64,000 nucleotides of DNA from positions 53,942 through 117,941 of the forward strand of contig QANZ01017323.1 of NCBI GenBank assembly GCA_003254925.1, given 5' to 3'. The DNA comes from Chamaecrista fasciculata. Lineage: Eukaryota > Streptophyta > Magnoliopsida > Fabales > Fabaceae. Position 1 is the first letter of the stretch. The number at the start of each line of letters is the position of its first letter. Positions 23,708 to 36,180 of the stretch are shown in pieces. A program made the translations under genes and the position numbers. The notes below the pieces were generated by a model, which saw only the letters and a program-made list of their open reading frames with translations, was not told the origin of the DNA and ran no database searches.

Positions 23708-26700
23708 AGATCCCTATTTAGCGTCCAAAATCCAATCTCTTCCTTTAAATTGGAGATATCTCACAGCAAAACCACCAGCTCAGTTTATTCGCTATCTACT
23801 TACAAGAAATCCCACAAAGTACAGAATCTTTGCAATTTTCGTGTCATACACGCGCCACCAATGACGCCTTTGAATTTGAAGATATCACACGCGCCACTTG
23901 CTATTTTTGGCCTAGACTCAAAGTCAACGAAAACTGAAGTGTGGGTTTGCTTGAAGATGTCAACAGTGGTGGATCCAATTCTAAGATAAGAGTAGTTGCG
24001 GCGGCGCGTGAAAGTGACGCACCGTCAGGAGCTCGTGGAGGGAAAACCATGAGATCTTGAAACACTCCTCACTCTCAAGTTTGTATGACCCCCAAATCCC
24101 GGAAAAATAAATATCAGAAAAATCATAGGAGGAAAAAAGAAAACAATAGCAAAGCGTACCAACAACAAAAGCTGAAAAGAAGAAAACAAGATCCACCTCG
24201 AACGTTTCTCCACTCTCTTCATTTCATTCATTCGTTCTTTCTCTTTCTCCCAATTCTCCTCTCTGTTCACTGCACTCACTGCATCTCCAGACACCACCAT
24301 CACCACCCTCTTCACTTTCTCTCTCATAGCCACTCATATCCTAGAGAGAGAGAGATATACACTGTTTTTAGCAATCATATTCCTCTCCGATTTCCATCTT
24401 TCATATTCAAATCCGCTTCTCTGGTTTTATCGACTTTCTAAAAACAGCGAGGAGGATAGAGGAATTAATAGAGTGTGGAATTGGGAGAAGAATAATGAGA
24501 GAGGAAGACTCGAATTGGTTCTCGCTATGGGAAGAAGAACTTCCTTCTCCGGAAGAACTTATGCCTATTTCCCAAACCCTAATCACACCCGATCTTGCTA
24601 TGGCTTTCGATATTCGAAGCCCTCATCATCTGAATACACCACAACAACTTCCTCAACCTCCTCCTCCTTCAAATCCCTTACCCTCTCCTACAAATCCCAC
24701 GCACCCTAATTCCGCCGATTTTGCCGATTCCGCTGAATTGGGTTCAGGAACAGGGGGCGATGAACCCGCTCGCACTCTCAAACGCCCTCGTCTCGTTTGG
24801 ACTCCTCAACTTCACAAAAGATTCGTCGATGCTGTGGCTCACTTAGGCATCAAAAATGCTGTCCCCAAGACCATAATGCAGCTCATGAGTGTCGATGGCT
24901 TGACCAGAGAAAACGTCGCTAGCCATTTGCAGAAATACCGTCTTTATCTGAAACGCATGCAGGGACTATCCGCCGGCGGCGGCGGTAGTGGTGGCGGAGG
25001 AGGTGGTGCCGCTGGATTGGCTGCTTCCTCCGATCCCGCCACCGATCACTTGTTTGCGAGCTCACCGGTGCCTCCTCATTTCTTGCATCCAGCTCGGCCT
25101 AATACCGATCATTTCTTGCCGTTTGTGTCTGTTCCGCCGGCGGCTTTACAGCACCACCATCACCAGCAGCATATGGCGGCTGCGGTGGCTGCCGCCGCCG
25201 CCGGGCATCCGCAAATGCAGCCACAGTATCATCACAGGCAGGTGGGGCATTTTGGGTCTCCCCCAAATAATGGGCATTTTGAGCATACGTTTCTGAGTAG
25301 GCAATCTCAGCCGATTCATAGGATGGGAGCACCAATGCACAATCCGGTTACAGCTGGTTATGCGGAGGATTTGGAATCGGCTAACGCAGCCGGAGGGAGA
25401 AAGGTTCTTACACTATTTCCAACTGGGGATGATTGATTGAGTTTGTTGTAGTGGTCAACGTTCGTATTGAACTTGTGATTCTCCTTAGATCCACCTTCTT
25501 GTCTTGTGAAATATTGTTTCTGGTGGTCCATTTGAGCTTGTTCAGGGTCGTAGTTGTTTAATTTGTGTTAGGGTCTAGATAATCTTGGTGGTACTAATTG
25601 CTATTGGAGTTTGGATATAATCTGCTTTTCTTACAATAATTAGTATTCTAGAATAGATTTGTAGATTCCAAGATGGTGTCAGTTCTGGTATGCTTACTTT
25701 GCTGGTAGCAATCTATCCTCAGCTTCAGGTGACTGACATACATCATGATGCCACTTTTGGTTGCCAGTATGATGTTTGTAAACTTGTTCGTGAATCAGTA
25801 GTTGTAGTGTCAATAGTCAAGGCTAGCTATGTTTTGATTTATCCCATTGTTGTCTGAGAATCGCCTGCAGTCCGATATAACCCCGAGTTCCTCTTCAAGA
25901 AGGTTTTTATCGGCAGGAGTGGATGAAGCACTGTGATAATGAGCGTGTAGGTGTTAATAAATGCGATTGACAGTCAACGGAATCAAACGGAGCATACAGG
26001 TTGGCAGATTTGGTTGTGAATTCTTCTTAAACTAAATCCGAGAGCCTCTATATGTGAAAGATTTGTCTCTTGTGTGACAAGTTGTGTGTGCTGTAGAGGT
26101 GAGTTGTACATTGTCTGACTTTATATATAGAAGACTTGAACGCCAGATTTAAGGGGACATGTTTAAATTCTGATCTCATTGCGTTGGAATAATTCCTTTT
26201 GTAGTTTTCTAGATCCATAATTTCTAGGTTTACCCATTTGAAAGGGGAATAAGTTCCGCTTAATTGTGTATTTCTTTTCTGACAAACATACCTGGTTTTT
26301 CTTATGTTTTAAGTGCTGAAGCTCGCTGTAAGCCTTATCAAATGATGATCTACTTGCTGATTCATAAACAGGATCTGTTTCTTCATGTTTTCTGTACTGA
26401 AGCTTGCAGCCATTGTATTGCTCTTGTTCTATGATGAATGAATGATCTACTTGCTCATAACCAGAATCTTATTTATCACGTAATCATGTTTCCTGCTTAC
26501 TTACGATATAATGTTTAAAAATTTCTGAAGCATGTAGTATATTGTCCTTGCTTCTAGCGATGCCTATGGACTTTTCTTTCCTTGTTTTGAATGACAAGGT
26601 GATGGTGAAATTCTGTTAATGGACAGCAGCTTACTGTAGTAGAATTTATACCATGCTGGGTTGTCCTTTGATTCCTTATGCTACTGTCTCTAATATTTTA

Positions 26701-27560
26701 GACATGTTTTTGCACTAGATGAATTGGACTTTTCATGGTCATTATTGAGGTTCCTGATATAACACTCTGGAAAACGAAATCGTGACACCCTTTAAATAGA
26801 TTGTTTATTTTATAGATTTCGATTATTAACTTGCACCTAAGTTCTCAGAAAATTCTGATTTTGACTTTAGTCATTCAGTTTATGATTTTTAAGATATATA
26901 ATCTTTCTGCATTTGCCCTGAATTCTTCCTTTTCAAATATAACTTTAAAATTTTGTTCCTCCTCTGTTTCCAAACAAAAAATAAAAGCTGATTCCACCAG
27001 AATTTTCAAGTCAGTGATCATTCCTTGCCTTGAGAGGCTCATCACTGCTCAAATCTGAGATATATACTAATTTCTTGAGTTCTGTGTAGATTTACACAAC
27101 TTTTTCAAATGTTGTTCGTCGGTTTTTTTTTTTTTTTTTTNTTTTTTTTTTTTTTGGTGAATGGCTTCAGATCGTTTTAGCTGAAAATCTTGTAGACAGA
27201 TTTCCGATTGTGCTTGAACTCGGATTCCTTTTTCTAGTTAGTAGTGATTAGTGATACATTTGGATCAACAAATTTCTAGGTTTGCTTTTCTTGAAATGGA
27301 CAAGTGCAACAAGATATTCTCCATAAGCAGAACAGGAAACAGCGTGGTGATCATGTTCATTATATATGGACATAAATATTTGAAGTGCCACATAGGCTAC
27401 TGAAATTCCCTATGCGCAGAATAACTTTCCGTTAGATTCACAGAACTTACGTAATTCAAAACAGAACAATGAAGTTATGTTAGGCTCATGTGGTGCATTA
27501 AATGTTTGATATATTGTACTTAGTTAATTTGGTATCTTCAGATTAATATCTTAATATGTA
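23708..27560 (+). repeat. Duplicated block, copy A (contains MYBC1-like gene A)
   Basis: Similarity to copy B (33689-37140) begins at CATAGATCCCT, covers the upstream region (about 790 bp), the entire coding sequence and about 2.1 kb of 3' flank, and fades near 27550. The upstream part differs by indels, for example in the MYBC1 leader. The extent suggests a segmental rather than retroposed duplication. Confidence 0.85.
24495..25436 (+). CDS. MYBC1: MYBC1-like GARP (G2-like) transcription factor, copy A
   Basis: An intronless 313-aa nuclear transcription factor. The N-terminus [19 protein letters not shown] and the [19 protein letters not shown] segment match Arabidopsis MYBC1 (At2g40970), which also begins with a similar Arg-Glu-rich [11 protein letters not shown] motif. 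The single GARP/MYB-like DNA-binding domain spans about residues 96-155 ([15 protein letters not shown] ... [17 protein letters not shown]), including the SHLQKYR recognition motif. It is followed by a Gly run, His/Gln- and Ala-rich stretches and a C-terminal [11 protein letters not shown] motif like the KLFPAGDG end of MYBC1. The start chosen is the conserved MREED. MYBC1 was reported as a negative regulator of freezing tolerance in Arabidopsis; the same role here is an inference. It is also related to LUX/PCL1 clock factors, but the ends favour MYBC1. The leader is CT-rich with several short upstream frames. Confidence 0.94.
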   Translation: MREEDSNWFSLWEEELPSPEELMPISQTLITPDLAMAFDIRSPHHLNTPQQLPQPPPPSNPLPSPTNPTHPNSADFADSAELGSGTGGDEPARTLKRPRLVWTPQLHKRFVDAVAHLGIKNAVPKTIMQLMSVDGLTRENVASHLQKYRLYLKRMQGLSAGGGGSGGGGGGAAGLAASSDPATDHLFASSPVPPHFLHPARPNTDHFLPFVSVPPAALQHHHHQQHMAAAVAAAAAGHPQMQPQYHHRQVGHFGSPPNNGHFEHTFLSRQSQPIHRMGAPMHNPVTAGYAEDLESANAAGGRKVLTLFPTGDD

Positions 27561-27720
27561 TGTATTAATTTTTTAGATAATTAATGGAACAAATATAAAT
27601 ACCCCATCAACCATAATGTAATTGCAAATAGTTTTATTGACTATTAAATCTAGCAAATAGCTAACTTACGTCTAGTTACAAATAATCATATCAACTATCG
27701 ATTCTAACATATATTTTCTT
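25437..27720. other. 3' flank of MYBC1 copy A
   Basis: No ORF with recognised similarity. It is homologous to 35371-37140. A poly-T tract with one N lies at about 27122-27155, at a different place from the poly-T in copy B, so the tracts arose independently. Confidence 0.6.
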
Positions 27721-28113
27721 GGGTAAATTGCAATTTGGTACCCTGTGGTTAGGGGCGGTTCCCCTTTGTTAACCTGAAAGAAAAAATTTTGCATTGTGGT
27801 ACCTCGTGGTTTGCTCCGTTAGCGATTTGGTCCCCTGAGGTTTTTTTCTGTTAGGATTTAACGGCAAATGTACGTTAAAATGTCAAAAATCTCCCAAAAA
27901 GTCTTCTCTTACGCATTTAAGTCATTTCCCTTTACTAAAAGGGATCAAAACAAAGAATTAATTATAAAAGGGTCTTTAGAATTCTAATATTATAGATTTT
28001 TTCCTTTTCATAAGATTTCTTTTGAATAGGTCCTGATTTAATTACACTTTAATCCCAAAAGTTTATGATCTTTATCAAAATAGTCCTTAGAACCTCAAAA
28101 GACAAATGAGCAT

Positions 28114-30326
28114 CGAGTAAACTAACTTCCCGGTCCCTAAATTTTGGACGCAATGACAGATAGGTCCCTGAATTTTACGCATTGTACTAGCCGGTCCCCA
28201 AAATTTGCAAACGCCTAACTAATTGGTCCCTCCGTCATATTGTCGTTACAAAAAAGCTGACGTGGCCATAACGGACGCTGATGTGTCCCATTACGCGCTA
28301 AAGTGTCCCGTTATGACCACGTCAGCACCCGTTATGTTTTTTTTTTTTAAAAAAAAAAAGAGCTGCCACGTCAAAAAATAGCGACACATCAGCATTTTCT
28401 CATTACATTTATAGGTCCCTAACCCATTTTTATTCCATTATCCTCAATTCCCCCTTTTTTTCATCATTTTCATTCATTGTAGCCCCGCAAATCCTCAAAA
28501 TAAAATTATAAAGTGTCTCAAAACTCTTCCAAACATTCCAATTTAGTCCTTAAAAATATTTAAAACCCTAAACTCTAAAACCCCAAACCCTAAACCCTAA
28601 AACCCCAAAATATTTCAATTTAGTCCTTAAAAATATTTAAAACCCTAAACTCTAAACTCTAAAACCTCAAACCCTAAACCCTAAAACCTCAAACCCTAAA
28701 CTCTAAAAAAAAAAGTCTGAGTTGAACAATTAGGCCATTGACCCATCTTTATTCCATTATTCTCAATTCCCCCTCTTTTTCCTCATCTTCATTCATTTTA
28801 GTCCCAAATCTTCAAAATAAAATTGTAAAGTGTCCCAAAACTCTTCCAAACATTTCAATTTAGTCCTTAAAAAATATTTAAAACCCTAAACCCTAATCCA
28901 TAAAACCCCAAACCCAAAACTCTAAACTCTAAAATCTTAAAACCTAAAACTCTAAACCCTAAAGTCTTTAAAAATATATATATATATTTTTATTTTCATT
29001 TCATGTTAAATCCCCAAAACACCCCTCTAAAACCTAAACCACCACCATCATCATCCATCTCTGTGTGATCTCCGCCGCCACACTTCAACCACCGTCACCA
29101 TCCATCTCTACGTGATCGCCGCCGCCACACTTCAACGTCTTCGCCGCCACCAACATCTCTGCGTGGCATCTCCTAAACCTTCATCCTCACCATCGACGGC
29201 AAAATCGATTTGGCGGTGGTGGTGACGAAACAGGTGGCAGTGGACAAAGGAAACCCTAAACTGAAATTGTTGTTTGTTTGTTTCTGATTTGTGAATCCGT
29301 GAATCCGGATGCAAAGTGAAATCATTCTGAAATCGTGAATCTGAACTACCATTTTCCAGAATTTTAGTTTTAGGAAAATCTGAACTTTAATGAAATTAGC
29401 TTTCAGTATGCGATGCAGATTGCATAATAGAGAAGCTTAGCTAATGAATGATAAATGTCGTTTTATTAGCCATCATCTATATTATTGCTCTCTTTTTTTT
29501 ATTGGTCTAAATCTATATTGCCCTTTGCGATCTGCGATGGTGTTTGGGGAGATGAAATACAAAATGATTATGACCAATGAAGATTTAACTTGAGGATGAA
29601 GAAGATCTGCGATTGTGTTTGGGGAGATGAAATACAAAATGATTATGACCAATGAGGATTTAACTTGAGGATGAGGAAGATGACGGCGGAGGAGACGATG
29701 GAGAGATAGAGGGTAAGGATGATGAAGATGAAGATGAAGATGAAGATGAAAATGAAAATGAAAATGAAAATATTAGTTTTAGGAAAATCAGTTTAGGGGT
29801 TTAGGGTTTAAGTTTTAGTTTTTAGGGTTTCGGGTTTGGGGTTTTAGGATTTAGGGTTTAGGGTTTTAAATATTTTTTAAGGACTAAATTGAAATGTTTA
29901 GAAGAGTTTTGGGACACTTTACAATTTTATTTTGAAGATTTGGGACTAAAATGAATGAAGATGAGGAAAAAGAGGGAGAATTGAGAATAATTAAATAAAG
30001 ATGGGTCAAGGGCCTAATTGTTCAACTCAGAGTTTTTGTTTGTTTCTTATGTTTTTTTGAAGATGAACATGAAGATTTAAAAAAAAAATTAAGTTTTAGA
30101 GTTTTAGGGTGTAGGTTTTTAATATTTTTAAAGATTAAATTGGATGAAAATGAAGATTAAAAAAAATTATTTTTAGAGGTTTAGGGTTTAGGATTTTTAG
30201 TATTTTTAAGGACTAAATTTGAATGTTAGGAAGAGTTTTGAAAAACTTTACAACTTTTTTTTGAGGATTTGGGACTAAAATCTGTCACCGCGTCCAAAAT
30301 TTAGGGACCGGAAAGTTAATTTACTC
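28114..30326. mobile_element. Inner MULE nested in 27721-30835
   Basis: Ends GAGTAAACTAACTTCC and the inverse TTAATTTACTC, the same family as 5409-6808, with shared arms (TGACGTGGCCATAACGG, AAACCCTAAA arrays). It interrupts the left arm of the outer element: the sequence GAGCATC breaks at 28113, and the matching piece of the right arm (TAGATGCTCATTTGTC) is intact. Its core (29030-29340) is GC-rich with a repeated CCGCCGCCACACTTCAAC word and could be captured host DNA. No transposase. Confidence 0.85.
29529..29678 (+). repeat. 75-bp tandem duplication inside the inner MULE
   Basis: Two adjacent copies starting GATCTGCGAT, with TGTTTGGGGAGATG and ATGACCAATGA; only a few bases differ. A GATGAA/AATGAA microsatellite follows at 29715-29770. 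Confidence 0.9.
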
Positions 30327-30990
30327 GCTTTTAATTTGTAGGGCTTGATTTTGGAAAAATTTGGGGGTTTTGATTTGTTTGGAGTGTACTTGAATGAAAA
30401 TTGTAGTTGAATATAGGGATTTTTTGATACATCATAGATGCTCATTTGTCTTTTGAGGTTCTAAGGACTATTTTGATAAAGATCATAAATTTTTGGGATT
30501 AAAGTGTAATTAAATCAGGACCTATTCAAAAGAAATCTCTTATGAAAAGGAGAAAAATCTATAATATTAGAATTTTAAAGACCCTTTTATAATTAATTCT
30601 TTATGTTTTGATCCCTTTTAATAAAGGGAAAGGACTTAAACGCATAAGAGAAGACTTTTTGGGAGATTTTTGACATTTTAACGTACATTTGCCGTTAAAT
30701 CCTAACAGACAAAAACCTCAGGGGATCAAATCGCTAACGAAGCAAACCACGGGGTACCACAATGCAAAAATATTTCTTTCAAGATACCAAAGGAGAACCG
30801 CCCCTAACCACAGGGTACCAAATTGCAATTTACCCTATTTTCTTTAGCTATAGTCTAATTATAAATACTCGATTGGATTCATCATATAAAGACATGTAAC
30901 TTCTCTGCTTTATGTGCGAATTAAACACACCGTTTAGGACAATATATTGAAACCAAAACTGGCACAAACTTAATTCCTAGATTTGCATAT

Positions 30991-31120
30991 AGGGTAACCG
31001 AGTTTATAAGTAATTACTCACTAATTAGTAATTAATCAGTGCTTGTCCATGTAATTGATCATTCGGGATTCGGGAGAGCAAACTTTTAATGAGTTGCAAG
31101 TGCAACAATTGACCTGTGGC
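30991..31120 (+). repeat. Segment found inverted beside MYBC1 copy B
   Basis: GTAACCGAGTTTATAAGTAA ... GTCCATGTAATTGATCATTC ... GGGAGAGCAAACTTTTAATG is the reverse complement of 37255-37352, with small indels. It lies just beyond the MULE nest on the far side of copy A. Confidence 0.8.
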
Positions 31121-31398
31121 AATAAACCGTTACTCGTTAGACCTAGTGCTTATCATCAGGGCTCTTCATAAATCATAATCGTGGTAGATTGCCTATTTTG
31201 GTAGATTGCCTCATAAATGTCCACAGCAAATTTCGTGAATATTTTCGTCACCATTGATTATTTGGATATTACAAACTTAAATAAGAATATAAAAAGTTTA
31301 AACATAATTTTCCCATCTTTATTATTATTATTATTATTATCTTTAATATATATATATAAATTCCATATTATATAAGAAAACAAAAGATAATATAAGTT

Positions 31399-31772
31399 CA
31401 AAGTGCACTTTTAGTCCTATAATTTTTTTTGTTGCACTTTTGGTCCTATATATTTTCAAAAAGTTACATATTTGGTCTCGTATCACTTTTAGTCTTGCAT
31501 CTTTTGATCATGTTGCAAAATTGGTTTCATATCTTTGCAAAAAGTTTCAGCACTAGCCCCACTTGATCCAAAGATATGAGACCAATTTTGCACCTGACCC
31601 AAAGATATGAGACCAATTCTGCAACATGACCCAAAGATATGAGACCAAAAGTGTAACACAGGACCAAATCGGCAACTTGAGCAAAATATATAGGATCAAA
31701 AGTGCAACAAAAAAGGTTATTGGACCAAATTGAGACCTTAGCAAAAGTTATGGGACCAAAAGTGCACTTTGG
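31399..31772. mobile_element. Palindromic MITE-like element (AAAGTGCACTTTTGGTCC ends)
   Basis: Inverted ends CAAAGTGCACTTTTAGTCC and the complement of GGACCAAAAGTGCACTTT; the whole element is a long imperfect inverted repeat of TTTGGTCTCATATC words. A second, decayed copy starts at about 31790 and fades near 32045. The superfamily is not determined. Confidence 0.7.
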
Positions 31773-31789
31773 CCTAATAATAATATTAG

Positions 31790-32045
31790 GTCAAAGTGCA
31801 CTTTTGGTCCCATATTTTTTGTTCATGTCTCAATTTGCTCTCATATTTTTTGTCTCATATTTTGATCAAGTTACAGATTTAGTCTCATATCTTTTTCTCG
31901 GGTAGCAAAATTAGTCTCATATCTTTGCAAGAATAATTCTCATTGTGGGACTAACGATTAAACTTTTTATAGAGATTTGAGATCAATCGATATGAGACCA
32001 ATTCTATATTTTATAAAATGATAGGAGATTAAAAGTGTAATAAAA
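31790..32045. mobile_element. Second, decayed copy of the same palindromic element
   Basis: Begins GTCAAAGTGCACTTTTGGTC, the same terminus as the element 20 bp upstream. The far end (GATTAAAAGTGTAATAAAA) is only weakly conserved. Confidence 0.5.
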
Positions 32046-33688
32046 AAATATAAAACGTTTTATATTTTGGACATAACTTCATGCCGTTGTTGAATTCCTT
32101 CGAAGCCTTCCCGCTCCCACCTTTTCTTCTTCCTTCTCTCAGGTCTTGGTCATGCCAGGTATTCTTTTTTGTCGCTGTATTGTCTCTTTATTATTACGAA
32201 AATTAATATATAAAGAATTTTCTAAAGATCGGGCGAAACCGTTCGTTCATCCATTTCATGTAGTTAATTTCTATGGTTTCTGAATCTCATTCTTGATTCT
32301 TGTTGTCTGGTATTCGAGGTATATCTTTTGTAATATGTGTGGCTTCCATTTCTTTTATGGCAAAATCCAAATTAGATGCCTTCAAAGACAAATTAAAGAA
32401 GCATGCCAATTGCCAAGCCATAGTCAAAGCTTTTCAAGTCCTGATGTTAGTGAACACCAACTTATTTTTTTCTTTGAGGAACCTTCAGAAAAAAAAATCC
32501 ATCCTTTCATCTGCGATATCTATGACTTTGAGCCGAGATCCAAATTAAAGGCCGTCAAATTTGGCTTTCGGAGGCTTTCATGGTTTCTTCTTCTCTTTCC
32601 CCTGTTTCTGTTGTGTCGGTAAATTCTCAATTCGCTAACTCTATAATAATAGTTGCTGTTGAATTTCTCTTATCCATCATTCTTCTTGTCTCTCACACAA
32701 CATAAATTAGACAATTAGTGATATATGATTGCTTGATTAAAAAGTGACACTTTCAGTTGTTGGTGGCAAATGATCAAACAAAAACATAATTTCATTGATT
32801 ATTCTAGAACAACTCAGGGTGTCCAAATCATCCTTCTCAAATCAGTTTAAGTTTGTAACATAGTCTATAGAAATAAAAGCCTTAGGCCGTAGCTTTTAAC
32901 AAAGCCTTTTTTGAACAGAAAACAAGGCTATGATTGAGTTACATTAAGCAGTTTATTTTCTATGATTCTACCTTTGTTTTGTTTTCTTGATCTTCATGTG
33001 ATCTACTTCATCCCATCATAGTCATTCAATCAGCAGCTATTGACTTAATTTCTAGTTATTTACTTTACGATGTAGGAAGTTTATCAAATCTTTCAAATTG
33101 TTCCTCTATTAGATTTCGGAAAATTAAACCCATCGTTTATTTGAAGTCTGCTCCAAGTTTACTATCATATTTGTTGTGTTCCGACGACGAGGATTTTGTG
33201 CCTGGAAACATACTAACAGAGAACGGTTGCTCTATGTAATGGTATAAAACAACATATACAGAGTTATCATATAAGTTTGATTCAATTGATTCGTCAGTAG
33301 TATCGGTAATGTAGGAGGATGAAAAGTGGCCATTTATAGGGCCAATAATTGTGCCCCCTACTTTTTCTAGCAGTAGGAAGATCAACTACATTCGTTTAGT
33401 GTCATTACATTAAATTGCCTAATTGCAATCTCCGATAGGTTTACAAAAGATATTTGTTATATGTTTGCTAACAGCTCATCCACTTACGCATTTCCCGTTC
33501 TGAGCATTTCGTGGTTTTACTTCCAACTCCAAACACAATTAATTGTTATATTCCTCATTTACCTTTTTTTACCAACTGTGACTCTCATTGGTCCTTTTTT
33601 ATTACATGTATTATTATCGTCTCTTTCATTAATGTTGTTACTTAGTTTTCCTCTCATTAATCATTTCCATTGAATCCGAAAACAAAAC
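32046..33688. other. Unassigned region upstream of MYBC1 copy B
   Basis: Short plus-strand frames at 32293-32622 (109 codons) and 32300-32548 overlap. The latter contains MAKSKLDAFKDKLKKHANCQ followed by hydrophobic residues, and a possible donor (ATGCCAG|GTATTC) lies at about 32153. This could be an eroded small gene, but I recognise no family. The rest holds nothing clear. Confidence 0.35.
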
Positions 33689-34455
33689 ATAGATCCCTGT
33701 TTGGCATCCAAAACCATTGCCTTCTTTGAAATTCCCTATCTACTATTAACAAGAAATCCCACAACGTAAATGAATCTTTGCAAATCATCTTTGTTGTATT
33801 GAACTCCAAAATCACATACGCCTAAGTCCTAACTAACTAACTCCTTTGCCCGTGTCATATACGCGCCACTATGCCGCGTGCTTCTCTCTCTCTCTAATCT
33901 TGTCACCGTTGGTTTTTATGTGTTGAGTCAACGAAAACTGAAGTCTGTTAGTGTGGATCAAACAACAAGAGTTGTTGTGGAGGCGCGTGAAAGTGACGCG
34001 CCGTCTAGAGCTTGTGTAGGGAAGAAAACGACGAGATCTTGAAACACTGACTCTCAAGTGTATGTGTGAGACCCCCAAATCCCGGAAAACAAATATCATA
34101 AAAACCATAAGCAAAGCGTACCAACAATAAAAGCTGAAAAGAAGAAAACAAGATCCACCTCGAACGTTTCTCCACTTTCTTCATTTCATTCATTCTTTCT
34201 TTCTCTTTCTCCCAATTCTCCTCTCTGTTCACTGCAACACACTGCATTTCCAGACACCACCATCACCACTGCATTCCTCTGCCTACCACCACAATCCTCT
34301 TCACTTTCTCTCTCATCGCCACTCAAATTCTAGAGAGAGAGAGAGACTGCCCTCAACAATCATATCATATTCTTCTCCGGTTTCCATCTTTCATAGTCAA
34401 AACCAGCGAGGAGGATAGAGGAATAATTAATAGAGTGTGGATTGGGAGAAGAATA

Positions 34456-35370
34456 ATGAGAGAGGAAGATTCGAATTGGTTCTCGCGATGGGAAGAAGAA
34501 CTTCCTTCTCCGGAAGAACTTATGCCTATTTCCCAAACCCTAATCACACCCGATCTTGCTATGGCTTTCGATATTCGAAGCCCTCATCATCTGAATACAC
34601 CACAGCAACTTCCTCAACCTCCTCCTCCTTCAAATCCCTTACCCTCTCCGACCAATCCCACGCACCCTAACTCCGCCGATTTTGCCGATTCCGCTGAATT
34701 GGGTTCAGGAACAGGGGGCGATGAACCCGCTCGCACTCTCAAGCGCCCTCGTCTCGTTTGGACTCCTCAACTTCATAAGAGATTCGTCGATGCTGTGGCT
34801 CACTTAGGCATCAAAAATGCTGTCCCCAAAACCATAATGCAGCTCATGAGTGTCGATGGCTTGACCAGAGAAAACGTCGCTAGCCACTTGCAGAAATACC
34901 GTCTTTATCTGAAACGCATGCAGGGGCTCTCCGCCGGCGGCGGCGGCGGTGGTGGCGGAGGAGGTGGTGCCGCCGGATTGGCTGCTTCCTCCGATCCCGC
35001 CACCGATCACTTGTTTGCGAGCTCACCGGTGCCTCCTCATTTCTTGCATCCAGCTCGGCCTAATACCGATCATTTCTTGCCGTTTGTGTCTGTTCCGCCG
35101 GCGGCTTTACAGCACCACCATCACCAGCAGCATATGGCGGCTGCGGTGGCTGCCGCCGCCGCCGGGCATCCGCAAATGCAGCCACAGTATCATCACAGGC
35201 AGGTGGGGCATTTTGAGCATCCGTTTCTGGCTAGGCAATCTCAGCAGCTTCATAGGATGGGAACACCGGTTCACAATCCGGTCACAACTGGTTATGTGGA
35301 AGACATGGAATTGGCTAACGCCGCCGGAGGAAGAAAGGTTCTTACACTATTTCCAGCTGGGGAAGATTGA
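34456..35370 (+). CDS. MYBC1: MYBC1-like GARP transcription factor, copy B
   Basis: An intronless 304-aa near-copy of the gene at 24495. The GARP domain ([15 protein letters not shown] to [15 protein letters not shown]) is identical. It differs by Arg for Leu at residue 11 ([11 protein letters not shown], as in Arabidopsis MYBC1), a pure Gly run where copy A has Ser, loss of nine residues (GSPPNNGHF) between two GGGCATTTT repeats, and a C-terminus [11 protein letters not shown]. An in-frame ATG at 34435 would add seven residues (MWIGRRI), but the conserved start shared with copy A and Arabidopsis is 34456. Both copies keep intact frames, so both are probably functional. It lies tail-to-tail with the R3H gene, matching the Arabidopsis neighbourhood. 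It is likely a DNA-binding regulator acting in the nucleus; the targets are not visible here. Confidence 0.94.
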   Translation: MREEDSNWFSRWEEELPSPEELMPISQTLITPDLAMAFDIRSPHHLNTPQQLPQPPPPSNPLPSPTNPTHPNSADFADSAELGSGTGGDEPARTLKRPRLVWTPQLHKRFVDAVAHLGIKNAVPKTIMQLMSVDGLTRENVASHLQKYRLYLKRMQGLSAGGGGGGGGGGGAAGLAASSDPATDHLFASSPVPPHFLHPARPNTDHFLPFVSVPPAALQHHHHQQHMAAAVAAAAAGHPQMQPQYHHRQVGHFEHPFLARQSQQLHRMGTPVHNPVTTGYVEDMELANAAGGRKVLTLFPAGED

Positions 35371-36180
35371 ATTTGTTGTACTCGTCGCCTTTCATATTAG
35401 ATCCATCTTCTTGTCTTGTGAAATATTGTTTCTGGTGGTCCCTTTGGGCTTGTTCAGGGTCCTAGTTTTTTTAATTGTCATAGGGTCTCTCGATAATCTT
35501 GATGGTACTAATGAGTATTGGATTCTGGATATACTCTGCACTTACGGCAGATCCAAGTTCCAGCTGTCATACGTCTGTGGTATAACCATATATGTCTTAC
35601 AATAATGAGTATCGATAATAGATATGTAGATCCCCAGATGGTGTCAGTTCCGATTCCGATATAGTTACTTTTTTGGTACTTTGTAGCATACTATCTTCAG
35701 CTTCAGGTGACTGATACATCATCATGCCAATTTTTGTTGCCAGTATATGATATTTGTAAACTTTTTCGTGAATCAATAGTTGTAGTGTCAATAGTCAAGA
35801 CTAGCTATGTGTTGATTTATATCCCATTGTTGTCTAAGAATCGCCTACAGTCCAGCATAATCCTGAGAGCTCCTGTTCGAGAAGGTTTTTTATTGGTAGG
35901 AGAGGCTGAAGCACAGAGATAAAGAGCATGTATGTGTTAATAAATGCGATTTACGGTCAATGCCATCAAATTGGAGCATACAGGTTTGCAGAGTTGGACG
36001 TGAATTCTTAAACTAAATCCGGGATCCTCTATATGTGAAAGATTTGTCTCTTGAGTGACAAGTTGTGTCTGCTGTAGAGGTGAGTTGTACATGGTCTGAC
36101 TTTATATATAGAAGACTTGAACGCCAGATGGAAGGGGATACAATTAAATTCTGATCTCATTGCTATTATTCTGGTAGTCT

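Larger units (their letters stand above)
27721..30835. mobile_element. MULE with perfect 9-bp target-site duplication (outer element of a nest)
   Basis: Inverted termini GGGTAAATTGCAATTTGG / CCAAATTGCAATTTACCC, extending through GGGTACC.. and AACCGCCCCTAACCAC. They are flanked by TATTTTCTT at 27712-27720 and 30836-30844. The 9-bp duplication identifies a Mutator-like element. Arms of about 390 and 500 bp enclose a second element (28114-30326). No transposase ORF. Confidence 0.93.

Noticed and set aside
24085..24441. 118-codon ORF ahead of MYBC1 copy A
   Set aside because: It lies in the CT-rich leader and the frame is not preserved in copy B.
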